64,000 bases of DNA from Elysia chlorotica. Lineage: Eukaryota; Mollusca; Gastropoda; Plakobranchidae. A model generated the notes under the pieces. It searched no databases. It was not told where the DNA came from and was given only the letters and a program-made list of their open reading frames with translations. The stretch's first letter is position 1, and each line of letters begins with the position of its first letter. A program made the position numbers and the translations under genes. Positions 12,060 through 23,905 of this stretch are shown here, one piece after another. Location of the stretch: positions 26,356 through 90,355 of the forward strand of contig RQTK01000776.1 of assembly GCA_003991915.1 (NCBI GenBank). Reading direction: 5' to 3'.

Positions 12060-12840
12060 TAGTTAGGTTGAACTCTACACTATCTACAGATTGCTAGGTT
12101 GGTTGGACAGTATCTGAAATTTTAATCTAGTTTGGTTTAGCTATAGATATCAGCCTAAACACACTTTCATTTATTGAAAAATCCTAAATTTAGCTTGGTT
12201 GAATACCTAGTTTGAACAAGACCCAGGAATACCGCGGGAAAATCTTACTTCTGAAATGTAGAAGAGAGAAAGATAGCCATTGAAAACGTTCGTCTGTGGT
12301 CTCGATAAAGATATAGGTAGATAGATAGAATACTAGCTTATAAATTTTAAATCAATCTTACTTGACTAGTTGGATAGAAAGCTACCTTGGTTGACCTCAG
12401 GTGAAATCAAGCTTTATTTGACACTAGATTGACGAAAATCAAGCTTTGTTGAACATTAGCCACTAACTTGGCGGAAACCAAACTTGGTGGAATACTAACG
12501 TCTGAAATTAAGCTTGGTTTAACAATACTAGCTTTGTTGAAATCCAGCGTATGTGAAATCTAGCTTGGCTCTACATTATCTCGCTTTCACACTATCGTAT
12601 ATGAAATTTAGCTTTATTCAACACTAGTGTATTTGAAATTTAGGTTGTTTGAACACGACTTTGTTTGAATTCTAAGTTTATTGAGAACTATCGTATCAGT
12701 GACGTACGTAGATTGCTTGAACACTAGCGTACCTGAAATGTGTCTTGTTTGAACACTAGCAGATCTGAAGTTTAGCTTGTTTGAACACCAAATAACGTAT
12801 CTGAAATGTATCTTCGTTAAACACTAACGTATCTAATTCT
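12060..12840 (+). repeat. Degenerate ~34-bp minisatellite
   Basis: A motif close to GAAATTTAGCTTGTTTGAA followed by CACTAGCGTATCT recurs every 30-40 bases with heavy divergence (for example near 12535, 12600, 12630, 12715, 12750 and 12800). I count on the order of 15-20 decayed units. It encodes nothing continuous. Confidence 0.7.
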
Positions 12841-13182
12841 CATTCTCTAAGTCTCATTCTCTACTTTATCGCCCTTGCAACGATAATACATGTAAAACAA
12901 TCATTTATAACTGTTAGGCCTCCTACCACGTTCCTATATATATCAATTCAGATTACATGATTTATGTATAATTCGTGACAGAAGACAATGAGTAATAAAT
13001 GAACTTCTCGCAATTAAATTAATTCATAATCATGAAAATAATGCCAACTCTGACTGCTCCATGTTTTCTGAAGGGCACCTCACCATCACTACAGTAGACC
13101 CTACATTTATTTTATCTTCAAATAAATTTGAGTTCAACAAAAGGCTTGTTTTCAATTTCATAGATATAAATAGGGCCGGCGT

Positions 13183-13300
13183 TTGAAATGTATCTTCGTT
13201 AAACACTAACGTATCTAAAACGTAGCATAGTTGGACCGGTTGTTTGGTTGGAAACTAACTCGTAAATCTTAAATTTAGATTTAGTTGGGTTGAGCAATAG
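13183..13300 (+). repeat. Continuation of the ~34-bp minisatellite
   Basis: A 34-base block (13183-13216) exactly repeats 12802-12835, then further degenerate units follow. The two parts are separated by about 345 bases (12836-13182) of unrelated AT-rich DNA, as if the array had been interrupted by an insertion. Confidence 0.65.
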
Positions 13301-13424
13301 ATACACTTATTGCTGTAATTGAGAAAATACCGAAACACGTCTCTCGGCATTAAGATTATATAATGTCAAGGGTCGGCTTCTCTGGTGTGCATAAAGTTCC
13401 GATAATCATGGGGACGTGGTAACA

Positions 13425-13560
13425 TCTAGGTTAGAGCATTGGCCCCTGATGCAGGAGAACAAGGTTCAAGCCCTGCTCTAGTCACGTGTTTCTTATTAGT
13501 TGTGTTGGTGTCACGGAGTTCTATTAATAGACATTGTGGTTGGTGTCAATATAATGTGAC
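13425..13560 (+). mobile_element. SINE head and partial core
   Basis: A tRNA-like head (TTAGAGCATTGGCCCCTGATG, then B-box-like GGTTCAAGCCC) leads into a diverged core (GTTGTGTTGGTGTCA). It faces the minus-strand SINE at 13630-13937. Confidence 0.5.
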
Positions 13561-13629
13561 TTGCCAACTCCAAGAACTACCTATATGGGGTCCCAATCAC
13601 GATGCAGCGTTGTTGCTGGGATCTTGGAA

Positions 13630-13937
13630 TGAGTTGAGTTGAGCTGAGTTGGTCGTTTAACGGTCAGCGTCAGTACTATATAGGCTATATAGTGGACAGC
13701 TCCCTATACTAACGTCTGACAGTTTTATGTGCTGCCACACGGGGACAGAACGGGATTGCCAATACCCCTGTTTCAACGAGCAACATTATACTGCCACCGA
13801 CCCAACCAGTTGTGGACAAAATAGGACAACATTAATGAATTTTTGACTAATCTTGGGTTTTGAACTACGGACCTCCCGATTGGGAGACCAACTTTCCAAA
13901 CAAAAGGCCAACGCTCTGTCATCTAAACCAACAAGGA
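13630..13937 (-). mobile_element. tRNA-derived SINE, near full length
   Basis: Read on the minus strand: a tRNA-like head near 13937-13860, a core CAACTGGTTGGGTCGGTGGC, the TCTGTCC/GTGTGGCAGCAC block, and a tail with TATAGCCTATATAGTACTGA ending in the GAGTTGAGCTGAGTT repeat that also ends the copy at 54964. Confidence 0.75.
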
Positions 13938-14881
13938 TAATAACTCATGTATGTTCTAATTATTAACTTAGCGTTTTTGTTTTTGTTTTTGTTTTTGTTT
14001 TGTTGCTTTGGTGTGTGTGTGTGGGGGGGGCGGAAGGGGTTAGAGTTTTTTAAAGATTAACTGAAGTGAACAAATAAATTAACGACTCTTTTGATTAATA
14101 AGAGATATTTAAACATACTAACGTTTTAAATGTCGGTGTGGGGAAGTTACTTGAAGATTTGCGATAAAATTTTTTCCCATGTTATCTAGGAATATCTTGG
14201 AAGTTGCGATGACTTCGTATGATTTCTTTTTTTTTCTGGTGCTCTTTTTTCTGTTTTGTTTGTTTTTTGTTTGTCTTGTATTCTCTTTTGTTTATTTGTT
14301 GTTGTTGTTGTTTTTTTTTTGGGGTGGAGTGTTGTGGTTTTTTTGTTTTGTTGTTGTTGTTGTTTGTTTTAACATCTGATCCTAGCTAAAATAAACGGCG
14401 TTTCTTTTCCCCTCTCTTTTTAAAGAAACTGTACAATTACGTATTGAAACATAACACTCACAACCTTAGTTTGAACAGTCTCTAAATAATATAGCACCAA
14501 CACTATTCTTTAGCAAACATGCTATTCTTTGAAATATAATAACTTAAAAGATAGGACCAATCCTTGTGGTGAATCCAAATACAGCTCATTCCAAAACTGA
14601 TTGTAATCAAATAATACCCATATTAGGATAATCAACTTTTTGCCTTGTATTCAAGACTCAAAGTCTCCACCTGTATAACTTCACGCAAATCGATTTTTTT
14701 TCTTTCTAATTCTTCCTTTGGCTCTAAAAACTGTTATTACCCACGCATTCATTTCCACCAACAAAATCACGGGATAGAAATGGATTTCTGTCCTCTCTTG
14801 CCGCCTGATCTAAGAAAGTCACACAAACAATATCCCCCTAGGTACCAAAGTTCCTCGAAAAAAGCGTATTAAAACAGTCTT

Positions 14882-15027
14882 TTTCTTCTTCTTCTTCTTC
14901 TTCTTCTTCTTCTTCTTCTTCTTCTTCTTCTTCTTCTTCTTCTTCTTCTTCTTCTTCTTCTTCTTCTTCTTCTTCTTCTTCTTCTTCTTCTTCTTCTTCT
15001 TCTTCTTCTTCTTCTTCTTCTTCTTCT
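14882..15027. repeat. (CTT)n microsatellite
   Basis: An almost pure CTT array of about 145 bases, followed by a (CCTT)n-like tract to about 15130. Confidence 0.95.
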
Positions 15028-15224
15028 TTTTCTTATTCCTCTTTGTCTTCTTCTTCCTTCCTTCCTTTCTTCCTTTCTTCCTTCCTTGCTTCCTTTCTTC
15101 CTCCCTTCCTTCCTTCCTGCCTTCCTTTCTTACTTACGTACTTAGTTCTTTTTATCCTCAATAACGCATTCGTCAATGTTTGTTTAATGTACTCCGTGGT
15201 AAGAACGTCTTTGTATGGCAGGAC

Positions 15225-15300
15225 TTAAATTGTGTCAAGTTAGTCTTTCGGCCCGTCGACAATTATAGCATTATATAGAGCTGATGTTGGACACTAATCA
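15225..15300 (+). mobile_element. SINE tail fragment
   Basis: Matches the tail of the family: AGTCTTTCGGCCCGTCGACAA, TATAGCATTATATAGAGCTG, then ATGTTGGAC. Confidence 0.55.
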
Positions 15301-15639
15301 ACAAATACACAGTTCGAATGCTGGCCTGAGCTGGCAGCTTCTCTGGAACCTGCGCAGGTCTTAAAATAACTTTGGAGATTCTGCTGTTGTTCAGCCTAGG
15401 CGCCTGGGGCCTGGCGGTAACGAGTATTGGAGGGTTTGCGATCCACACGGCGATACCGCACAACGGATGATATAACCAGTCACTGTGTAGCGATAGGTTT
15501 CACTACAAGACCTCGCAGATACGGTGATTTAGCGACACGAGTGCTCTTTATTGAAATTAAGGCGATGGAACAAACTCCGACTGAGTTTTCACTAAGGTTA
15601 ACAGAATGAAGCAACCGCCTTAGTTATCTTAAACCATTA

Positions 15640-15960
15640 TACGCAAAATCCTCGCCGTGACACCTCTCACAACCTCACACTCTCTGATATATTCACGCCC
15701 CTTAGACACGGCGTCTTCTGATTGGTCGTTGACTCCGCAAGTCTAGGATAGAGCTATGATTCTATGCCATTACAAATGTCTAAACCTACCTTTTTCCCTT
15801 TCCGCCATGGACTCCGTTTTCGCAAGGTTTCAACTGAGGCCTGGCAAAAAGAGTATAGAAGCATCCATTGTGACGGGCGACCTGCTAGACTCTATGTCTA
15901 AGGAGATTATTGCAGCGCGCTACTGCCTGCCTGCCATACTGCTCCTTTTTCATGTTTCTT
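15640..15960. other. GC-balanced repeat-free stretch, possible regulatory element
   Basis: Unique sequence with balanced base composition in an AT-rich neighbourhood, no domain-like frame and no repeat signature. A regulatory role is only a composition-based guess. Confidence 0.2.
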
Positions 15961-16299
15961 AAAGTCCTGCGCTAAGGTCACCATTGCCGTCGTGCAGTTT
16001 GTCACAGAGGAAAAAATTAGTTATGCAGCAGAAGGACCAAACTAAAAAGAAAAAGCTCCGATTTCGTTCATTTTTTCCTTGTTATCATCTTTTACACTAT
16101 TGCTTGTTTTTTATATATTCTTTCTTCTTTTCGTCCCTTTCAGTTTTGTTTTTTGTTTTTGTTTTTTTTATTGTTTTTATTTTTTGTTCTTTTATGTAAT
16201 TATTTTTATGGTAGGTTTTCTTTTGTTTTTGTTGATTTCGATGTTCATTATAATATTAACTTACAATATCCTTTTGTGTCTATGTATTCGTGACGTAGA

Positions 16300-16465
16300 T
16301 CGTTCGATAGAGCAAGCGGCTCCTGTTGGCGCAGTCCGCAAATTTTATTTCGATGAGGCCACCTTCTCCCTAATGGTTGGGTCGGTGTCAGTGAATACAG
16401 CGAGATTTTCGTATCCTGGCTATGTCTCTGTATGGCAGGTTTCGACGACCGCGTTCTCAATACCC
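16300..16465 (+). mobile_element. Partial SINE
   Basis: The core reads CCCTAATGGTTGGGTCGGTG followed by TCAGTGAATACAG; an A-box-like GATAGAGCAAGCGG lies upstream near 16308. The tail ends after GTATGGCAGG. Confidence 0.55.
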
Positions 16466-17920
16466 CATGCTCCGCTGAAAATATTTCGAATCAGATAAAA
16501 AGGTACCTATTGCAGGAAAATTAGTACTGGAGGTGCTGTCTTCTTGACAAACTTTATAACACAAAACGAGGCAATACAAGAAAACGAGAAAACAGGTTTT
16601 AAAACAAATGTGCATATATCACATAAAATCAGCGTATCAAACTTCTGTTACTGGATATCATAGTGTCAATGGTTTGAGCTCAATTAGTGTTTCTGTGCCA
16701 CTTGTAATACAAGCCAGTATCAACACATAAAGTGCCACATCCAAGTATATCATTCACATATCTTTGTAGAATGGACACACTGGCGCAAGTGGTTCATGCC
16801 TGATGCAAAAGCAGGACACAGGACAAACAAGGGTGCAGTCCACCTAACACTGCTGTTATAGTATACCTGCACGGAGGGCAGGGGTCTGTGACGTGGAGAC
16901 CTCATAGGAGTGGCCAAAGTGTGCCCAAGTCGGGGGGAAAGGCATGGGTTTAAGGTGTCCTGGTATTCCGATCCCACAAGAGAAGGATAAACAAATAACA
17001 GAAAATGGACAACTTATTCTAGAAATCAGTACTATTTCTCACTTTTTAGTAATAGCATTTTTCCAAAATATGAGAAAGAATATAGAGTCATTTAACATTA
17101 CAACTTTGTTTAATGATCAATACAGAGATGCCTTTTTTAATGTGTTCAACTATTAACTATAAAGTCATTTTGGTGCAAAAACCAGTTGGATTAGATAAAG
17201 TGCCAGGCCCAAGAAGGCTGGACGATGCAGGTTTGAACCAAAAGTTTTATATCAAACTATCCGTGAGGGGGAGGGACGGCATGAACTGATCAGCCCTGAT
17301 AATTACGTCACTACCTGAAATTGAGGTGGGCTTTTCCTTGGTGAAGGCAATGGTGTGGAGTAGAGGGCCTGTTATCAAAGCAGAATCAGATTTGTATGTC
17401 TAAAAACGAGGCCAATGAGCTAAATGTTATTAGTCTCCATGTGAAGTAAAATTATGCAATTAAAGAAAATTAGGAGGAAAAAGTAGGTAAAATATTAAGA
17501 ACTTGATTAAAGAAAACTGGGCATAGTTATTTGACCCACTAATTCACATGAAAAATGAAAGTAAACTATTAAAAAGTCAAGAAACATTAACAAGAAAATT
17601 TAAAAAATAAGACAAAGACAACGGAAAAACTTAAATAAAATAAAAAAACAAACAAAACAAATCAAGAAAGAAAATGTCTTTAAACTTTTCATAAAGAGCA
17701 TCTGAACTAATGTAAAAATGCATTAGGCTGAAAAAATTTCATATAAAAAAGTACGAGAAAAAAAAAAGAGTCACCGTTGATAAATTCCAACTCTTAGCTT
17801 TATTTTTCTTCACATGTTTCTTTGAGCAAATGCATTATTACTGTTAACAATTTCATTTTTCGTCAGCAGAGACAATGTAAAAGAATATCAAAGGTAGAAT
17901 CAGTATCTAAAGCCACACAC

Positions 17921-17994
17921 CTTAGCCTTGGTCTCCTTTTCCTCATTGTTATCTGAGTCTATGTCTTCATCTTCATCCTCCTTGAAACTCTTTC
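17921..17994 (-). other. Possible acidic exon (unassigned)
   Basis: On the minus strand a 74-bp stretch between AACAG and GTGTGT is open in one frame and encodes a strongly acidic run (EDEDEDIDSDNNEE) ending in ETKAK. The other two frames contain stops. The pyrimidine tract before the acceptor is weak and no partner exon was found nearby, so it may be a pseudogene piece or chance. Confidence 0.15.
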
Positions 17995-18131
17995 CTGTTA
18001 TCATGATTAACAACATTGGTAAATAAAATTTTCATTTTTAATGCTTAATCCTTAAAGTCATATTTTTAAGTTTTGTGTTAGGGCCTAGTAACACTTCAAT
18101 CACACTTTGTATTATCAGTCAAGTTAATTCA

Positions 18132-18147
18132 TCCGGAAATTTCCGGA
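18132..18147. repeat. 16-bp perfect palindrome TCCGGAAATTTCCGGA
   Basis: Self-complementary sequence with two opposed GGAA cores, as in paired ETS-type sites. It sits in AT-rich DNA with no gene nearby. Confidence 0.4.
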
Positions 18148-18564
18148 AAAGTGGCATCCCTGGTTAGGGCCTTAACTGATTTTAATTCACAAACAGTAAT
18201 GAAAAGCATATCCAAATTCTAATACCAAACAGTGAGACTATCAATCAAGTTAACCAGGTTAAGTTCAACATTTTTAGAGGATTTGTTACATTTAATGGAT
18301 TGAACAATGTGAAAAAAAGCACATAGATCAATATTACAAACATGATTGATATAAGGTACTTAAAGCCTAATGTAGGCAACTTTTTGACGTTTCTCAAGAC
18401 GAACATTTGCGTATTTTACGTGCCTGCGACAAAAAAGAGCTATCCATGCAAAACTAAAAAATAAACAAAGAAAAACAATAGATCAAGGGCAAACAACGCA
18501 GTCTCTCCTTTAATTATGAGACTAAAAAATATATATAAGAGAGAGGGCTACTTCCGTTAGTTGA

Positions 18565-18750
18565 AAAAATACAATGTGCTGCGCAATCTATTACACGGGC
18601 AAAAAGGCAAGCGTGGATGCCGTGAGTGCTCTGTGATATTATGTACTTCAACTCAACGCACTTGGTGCCAGCACACAAAACATTATTTATTTTACTTATT
18701 GTTTCAATATTTTGCGGAAATGTATTATAGTTTACTTCATGCAGACAACT
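18565..18750 (+). pseudogene. Possible piggyBac-type transposase C-terminal remnant
   Basis: The frame contains KRGCRECSV, then QRTWCQHTKH and LLFQYFAEMYYSLLH. This order resembles the cysteine-rich C-terminal domain of piggyBac transposases (CxxC, then TxxxCxxC, then LC..CFxxYH). Several expected cysteines and the final YHT are altered, and no DDD catalytic region is present. It could also be coincidence. Confidence 0.3.
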
Positions 18751-20666
18751 GGGTAACGCTAAAATACTCTTATAATTGTTATTTTGTCACCCTGAACACT
18801 TACTGATGTAGAGTCGAAAGCACAACGGTTCTTTAAACTTCCACCCAGAACAATTGGTACTTTTGAGGAGAAATTAACTACGGTAATAGCATCGAGGGTT
18901 GTACTATCTACTTATAGTGTGCTGAGCAACGGGTTCTATTAACTACTCACTGTGTGGGTATTGACGTGCTCATCATACCTGTTATTTCTTATGCACTGTC
19001 ATTTAAAATGCAAAAATAAGAGAAACAGGCAATGTAATTTGTAGATAAATAACAGAAATTTGAGAGACATGTGTTAACATTTTTAAATCCTAGGGGATTC
19101 ATATTGCGAGCTTAACATATACTAGGAAGGTTGTGTGATTTTAGTCCTTTTTTTTGTTTATCTCGTTATATATTCTATATCTCTCTTTGTCTGTCTGTCT
19201 CATTATCATTCTCTCCCTCTCTCTTTCTCTCTCTCTCACTCTCTCTCTTTCACTCTCATTTCCTCCCTCTCCTTGTCTCTCTGTCTTTCTCTTTTCCTAT
19301 TTCTTTCTCTTTCTCTAGATTCGCAGTGGCTCTGAATGAGCTTTTGGCTTTAATCACGTGATCTTTTAAATTCATCCAATAATACTGAAGCATTATTCAT
19401 AGATCACCTTAATACGAACAGAAAATTGTGACTTAAGAAGTTAAGATTCTTATTGTTGTAATTATATATTCAGACCAAATGCAAAAAGCCATTCAATGAC
19501 TATTCTTGTTCTCCGCCTAAATTCTGACACACACAAAGACAAACCAAAACCAAAAACAAACTCAATCCACATTTTGGGACCCACGTGCAGGGAGATAGTT
19601 AAAAAGGTAGATAGTAAACTAAGATAGTGATCTGTTAAAAACTTGATCAACAACATGAAGATGACTTCAATTAGATAGACAAAAACCATTTCTGCAACCT
19701 GAAAACAGTCATACTATGCGAGTTCGGCGACATGGATCATTATGCATAGTCCAACTTCTGTTCCGGAACTGTGGTGTATTTCTTGCACATATTATCTTTG
19801 GCTATCGGTTCCAACTTTTATATGCCAGTCTCTAACCTCAACTTAACGGTATTGAAATGGTATTTTGAGATACAAATTATATTCAATAGCAATAATATTG
19901 CAAATAGGTAGAAGCTACCAAAACTGCCTAACGATACAGTGTTACATCATTGTAGGTAAGCCCAAAAGCCTAATAAAACTCATACGTAGCGACAATCATA
20001 ATTATAATGGTTAATTACAATGTTTTTACGTGAAACAGTCGAATATTAGATATAAAGATACGCATACCGTCATTAGGCTATAGTTGGAACCGGAGGACAC
20101 CGGTAATTGCAATAATTATGGGGAAATTATGTTCTGCAGACACCTCACGTTTCTTTTTAATCTGTTATTTTTTTACTAATGAGGTATTTAATAAATATTT
20201 AAATGACATGAAAAAGACCAGTTTCGACTGCAGTTTAAAGGAAGAAAACATATTTGGATTATTTTCCCTAAGAAGATGTTTTAATTAAGACATCAAAAAG
20301 TTAATTGTAGCAGAATGGAGCCATTTAGGGTTTTTCTAATTCTGTTGCTTCCTTGTCTTAAAGATTCTTTTTTTTCGAAAATTAATATGTCCAGCCAGGA
20401 GTCCACGCCACGTCAATAGGGCGAATCGCGATAACATTGTCAAAATTACCTTTATATATATTCTACTGGTGATAGAAGCCTGTGATAAAAATAGTTTTCA
20501 AGGGTACAAGAGATAAACAGGTCAAATCACACATACTTTTTTTTTACTATATTATTTTCTTGGTTTCAAAGACTTATTTTTTCTAATTTGTGTTTGAAAT
20601 TAGATTCGTGTTCATTTTTGCGTGTGCTTTAGTTGGTTTTCTTGCTTTTCGTTATTCCCTCTTTTC

Positions 20667-20699
<33 letters not shown>

Positions 20700-20839
20700 T
20701 TTGGGGGGGGTAAGGGGGTGTTCGTTTTATTTAAAGATCCATCAGAATCTTTTCCAGGCTTTGAAAACCAGAAAGAAAACACTGGGTCATAACAAACAGA
20801 GTGCGAACCAGACGTGGTCGAACAAAATCTATTATGCAC

Positions 20840-20990
20840 AAATAGAAACACAGGGAATCGCCCATGTGTACTTGATGTAATGAAAGTCCAGAGACAACTG
20901 ATCATATAATCCTTCACTGCCCTTTTACAAAACCTGATGGAGTATATCACGAAGTTCAAACTGGTCAATTACAAACTAACATTTTGTATT
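20840..20990 (+). pseudogene. LINE C-terminal (zinc-knuckle) remnant
   Basis: One frame reads CNESPETTDHIILHCPF followed by TKPDGVYHE. This fits the CxC..E(T)xxHxLxxCP motif that closes the RNase H-bearing ORF2 of jockey-like non-LTR retrotransposons. The element is cut off upstream and runs into an (ACT)n array, which may have grown from its 3' end. Confidence 0.5.
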
Positions 20991-21025
20991 TAAAGGAGGT
21001 GTGGTCATACGATACTTCTACAACA

Positions 21026-21203
<178 letters not shown>

Positions 21204-21620
21204 CTACTACTACCATTAACAATAAGTCTACCATTAACACCATCATCACCACTACCACCATCACCACATGTGCCGATACCATGCTACTGCTACTGCAGCT
21301 GCTGTTGTTGTTGCTACTACGCAATGTAACCTAATAGCTGTTGGACTAAAAATTACCTAACTAGCTTCAGGTCGACAACGCATCAATATGGCTTTATGTA
21401 AGATTCGCAGGTGGAACGGCCAACCTTGCGGTCGGATAAGGTTTATGGTCGACTGGTAAAAAAAAACCATAAGCGTGTCCTCAAGGCGAGATTTTAAGAT
21501 CAAAACACAAATTAACTTGTGTTAGGTCTATTATATTAAGATGTGTGCATAGTGCCCTTTCGAAAAAAAAATAGTACTAAAAAAGTTCATGGGATTTATA
21601 TATCATTTTTTTTAACATTT

Positions 21621-21663
21621 TCCAAACATCCGATTTTTTGTGTCAAAAAATCGGATGTTTGGA
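21621..21663. repeat. Perfect 19-bp stem with 5-nt loop
   Basis: The arms TCCAAACATCCGATTTTTT and its exact complement are separated by GTGTC. Similarity continues outward imperfectly (AACATTTT versus ATATGTTT). It may be the tip of a small foldback element. Confidence 0.85.
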
Positions 21664-21839
21664 ATATGTTTAAAAACATTTTTTTATTGAAACAAACAAG
21701 TTTTTGAATGCCTACAATAGTGCTTTATTTGTAAAACTATCAAGAAGAAAAAAAAATTAATAGAGGATTATCAAGGCATATAAGGCTTCAGACAACCATA
21801 CATAATAGCAATTAATCAGGTTTGGCCTAAAATATGTTT

Positions 21840-22070
21840 TACTGGCATTGATTATTCCCGCCCCGGCGGCGGCAAGCTGAAGAAAACCTTGCGGCCTAAC
21901 GAGCTGTAGAGCAAACAAGCGTGAGATTAGATCTAGGGCTGTTGCCACATTTTGTGGGTCCGGAGCGCAAACAATTATCAAACAATATGCCGGACAGCAG
22001 CTTATCAAAACACGGCCTGCGCTAAGGGCTTTTCCCGGTGTCTCACTAATTAGGGCGGCCAGTGCAAATA
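21840..22070. other. GC-balanced repeat-free stretch, possible regulatory element
   Basis: Includes CCCGCCCCGGCGGCGGCAAG, a CAATTATCAAACAATATG run and CACTAATTAGGGCGGCC. It is unlike the flanking AT-rich DNA and has no convincing frame. The homeodomain-like TAATTA cores suggest, but do not show, an enhancer. Confidence 0.25.
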
Positions 22071-22107
22071 GATGGTAAAGTTGGGGCGTTAGAGAAAGAC
22101 ATGTGAG

Positions 22108-22345
22108 AGGCAGCTAGCTTAACTGGTGGAGCGCTGGATTTTTATTTAGGATGTCCTCGGTTTGATCCCATGATCGTGCAAAAATATTCCATGTTATGTA
22201 TTTTGTCGAATGTCGACCCCTACTGGTTGGATCGATGTCAGTAGTCCTGGTATCCTTGCTTTGTATGTGTGTGGCAGCGCTTATTGTCAACCTTAGTGTT
22301 GGCACCAGCTCTGCGAATTATCCTATTTGCTGACGTTGAACGTTA
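22108..22345 (+). mobile_element. tRNA-derived SINE
   Basis: The tRNA-like head is near 22110-22175 (TAGCTTAACTGGTGGAGCGC; B-box-like GGTTTGATCCC), then the core CTACTGGTTGGATCGATGTC and tail blocks ending in GACGTTGAACGTTAAAATAC. The right part lies inside mosaic segment A. Confidence 0.7.
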
Positions 22346-22783
22346 AAATACCAACAAACCAAAAAGTGTGTGTGCGAGTGGTGTATCTATAAAGAGAGTA
22401 ATAGTGGGAGTAGATATATACACTGGAACAGGCAACATTGAAGCAAGAAATGTATTACTAAAATTGGTATGGTATCCTTATAATTCTCATACACTAATGC
22501 ATTTAATTAATTTTAGATGATTTATTCCCACAGCTCAGTCTGCGATGCTCTAACTCCTTTTGTTGCTTCTTAATATCCGCTCTTCCTTTGGTTCATGATC
22601 TATTCGCATACATTTTCATCACCGTCTTCCCGTTCGCTTCTATCTCTCCATCACCATCTATGCTTTTACCTCTTCATGGTCATCTATGCTTCTATCTGTT
22701 CATCATCGCCTTCGCTTCTACCCTTTCACTGTATTTTGGTGGTTTGTTGTTGTTGTTTTTTTGGTTGTTGTTGTTTTGTTTTT
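22205..22783 (+). repeat. Segment A of the local mosaic (source copy)
   Basis: Matches 24870-25448 over 579 bases without gaps; two substitutions were seen (CAGCTC/CACCTC near 22311 and ACCAAC/ACTAAC near 22350). The copy begins inside a SINE and ends inside a T/G-rich run, so its limits are not element ends. Confidence 0.9.
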
Positions 22784-23545
22784 TTTACATCAGTATCATC
22801 ATTATCGTTATTATCTTTATCCAAAATCTTTCTTTCTTGTCTCTTCGCACCCTCGTCCTTTTTATTATTGTGATGGTATTTTTGCTTTTAAACATTCTCA
22901 CTTTTTTGCCAGTATAAATATTTTATCAACGCAGTAATCATTCTAAGGAGAAACCTGTTTTAATATCCTTTACCCTTTTTCATCACCACCAATATTGTTA
23001 TTATCACAGATGTCCGCAATATTTACATTTTGTCTTTTCTTTCCTCAGCACTTTCGCGTCTGAGTTCTAAGACGAAAGGGCATCAGCAAAAAGAAACCAT
23101 TGCCTGTATTACCCATGCATTATCCAATTCTAGAGTTTTCAATACCAAGATTCACACTGCAGTCTTCCATGGTATTATCATTCATTCTCATCTCCTAGTC
23201 GCTTATTCAACCTATTTAAAACAGCTAAGAAAGTCTCCATGCCCCACCACAATAAATCACCATCGCAACACACGTTCTAGCTGAGCTATTTCAAAATAGT
23301 CGTGCACATTCTGCCTAGAGATAGATTTCATCATACTAGTGTATGTCATATTACAATCTATCTAAGAACTTGACAAAATCACCTGGGTGTGGCTCAACCA
23401 GTTTATTTAGGATTATCAAACAGGCGTATTAGAGTATTGCTTTTGTCTCGGACCTTTTTACATACAAAATGACCCAAACATTTCTAGGGATCGCCGTTCA
23501 GGATCTCGCTGGGGAACCTAAACGAGGTTAACTCCAACTTTTCCT

Positions 23546-23549
<4 letters not shown>

Positions 23550-23612
<63 letters not shown>

Positions 23613-23845
23613 TTCGTTCTCACTATACCTTTCTTTGTCTCTCTATTTCTCTCTTTTTCTCTCTCTCCCTTTCCCTCTCCCATATCTCTCTCCCTACCTC
23701 TTTTTCTCTTTCTCTCTCTATCTCTCCCTTTCTCTTTATCTTTCGCTTTCTCTATACCTCTCTTTGTCTCTATGCCTCTCTCCTTTTCTACCTCACCCTC
23801 TTCCCTATCTCACTCCCTGCCTCTTTCTCTCTTTCGCTCTCTCTC

Positions 23846-23900
<55 letters not shown>

Positions 23901-23905
23901 GTTTC
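23550..23905. repeat. (CT)n arrays in a pyrimidine-rich tract
   Basis: Pure CT runs at about 23555-23600 and 23840-23890, joined by imperfect TCTC-rich sequence. No gene is present. Confidence 0.9.

Larger units (their letters stand above)
16500..18540. other. AT-rich region of unknown content
   Basis: No complete gene was found. Segments at about 16780-16980 and 17180-17400 are more GC-rich than their surroundings but have no continuous frame I can name. The only exon-like piece is at 17921-17994 on the minus strand. Confidence 0.4.

Noticed and set aside
22588-22917. Overlapping frames duplicated at 25253-25511
   Set aside because: All three frames are open because of pyrimidine-rich sequence. 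The copies diverge abruptly in the middle of the frames.
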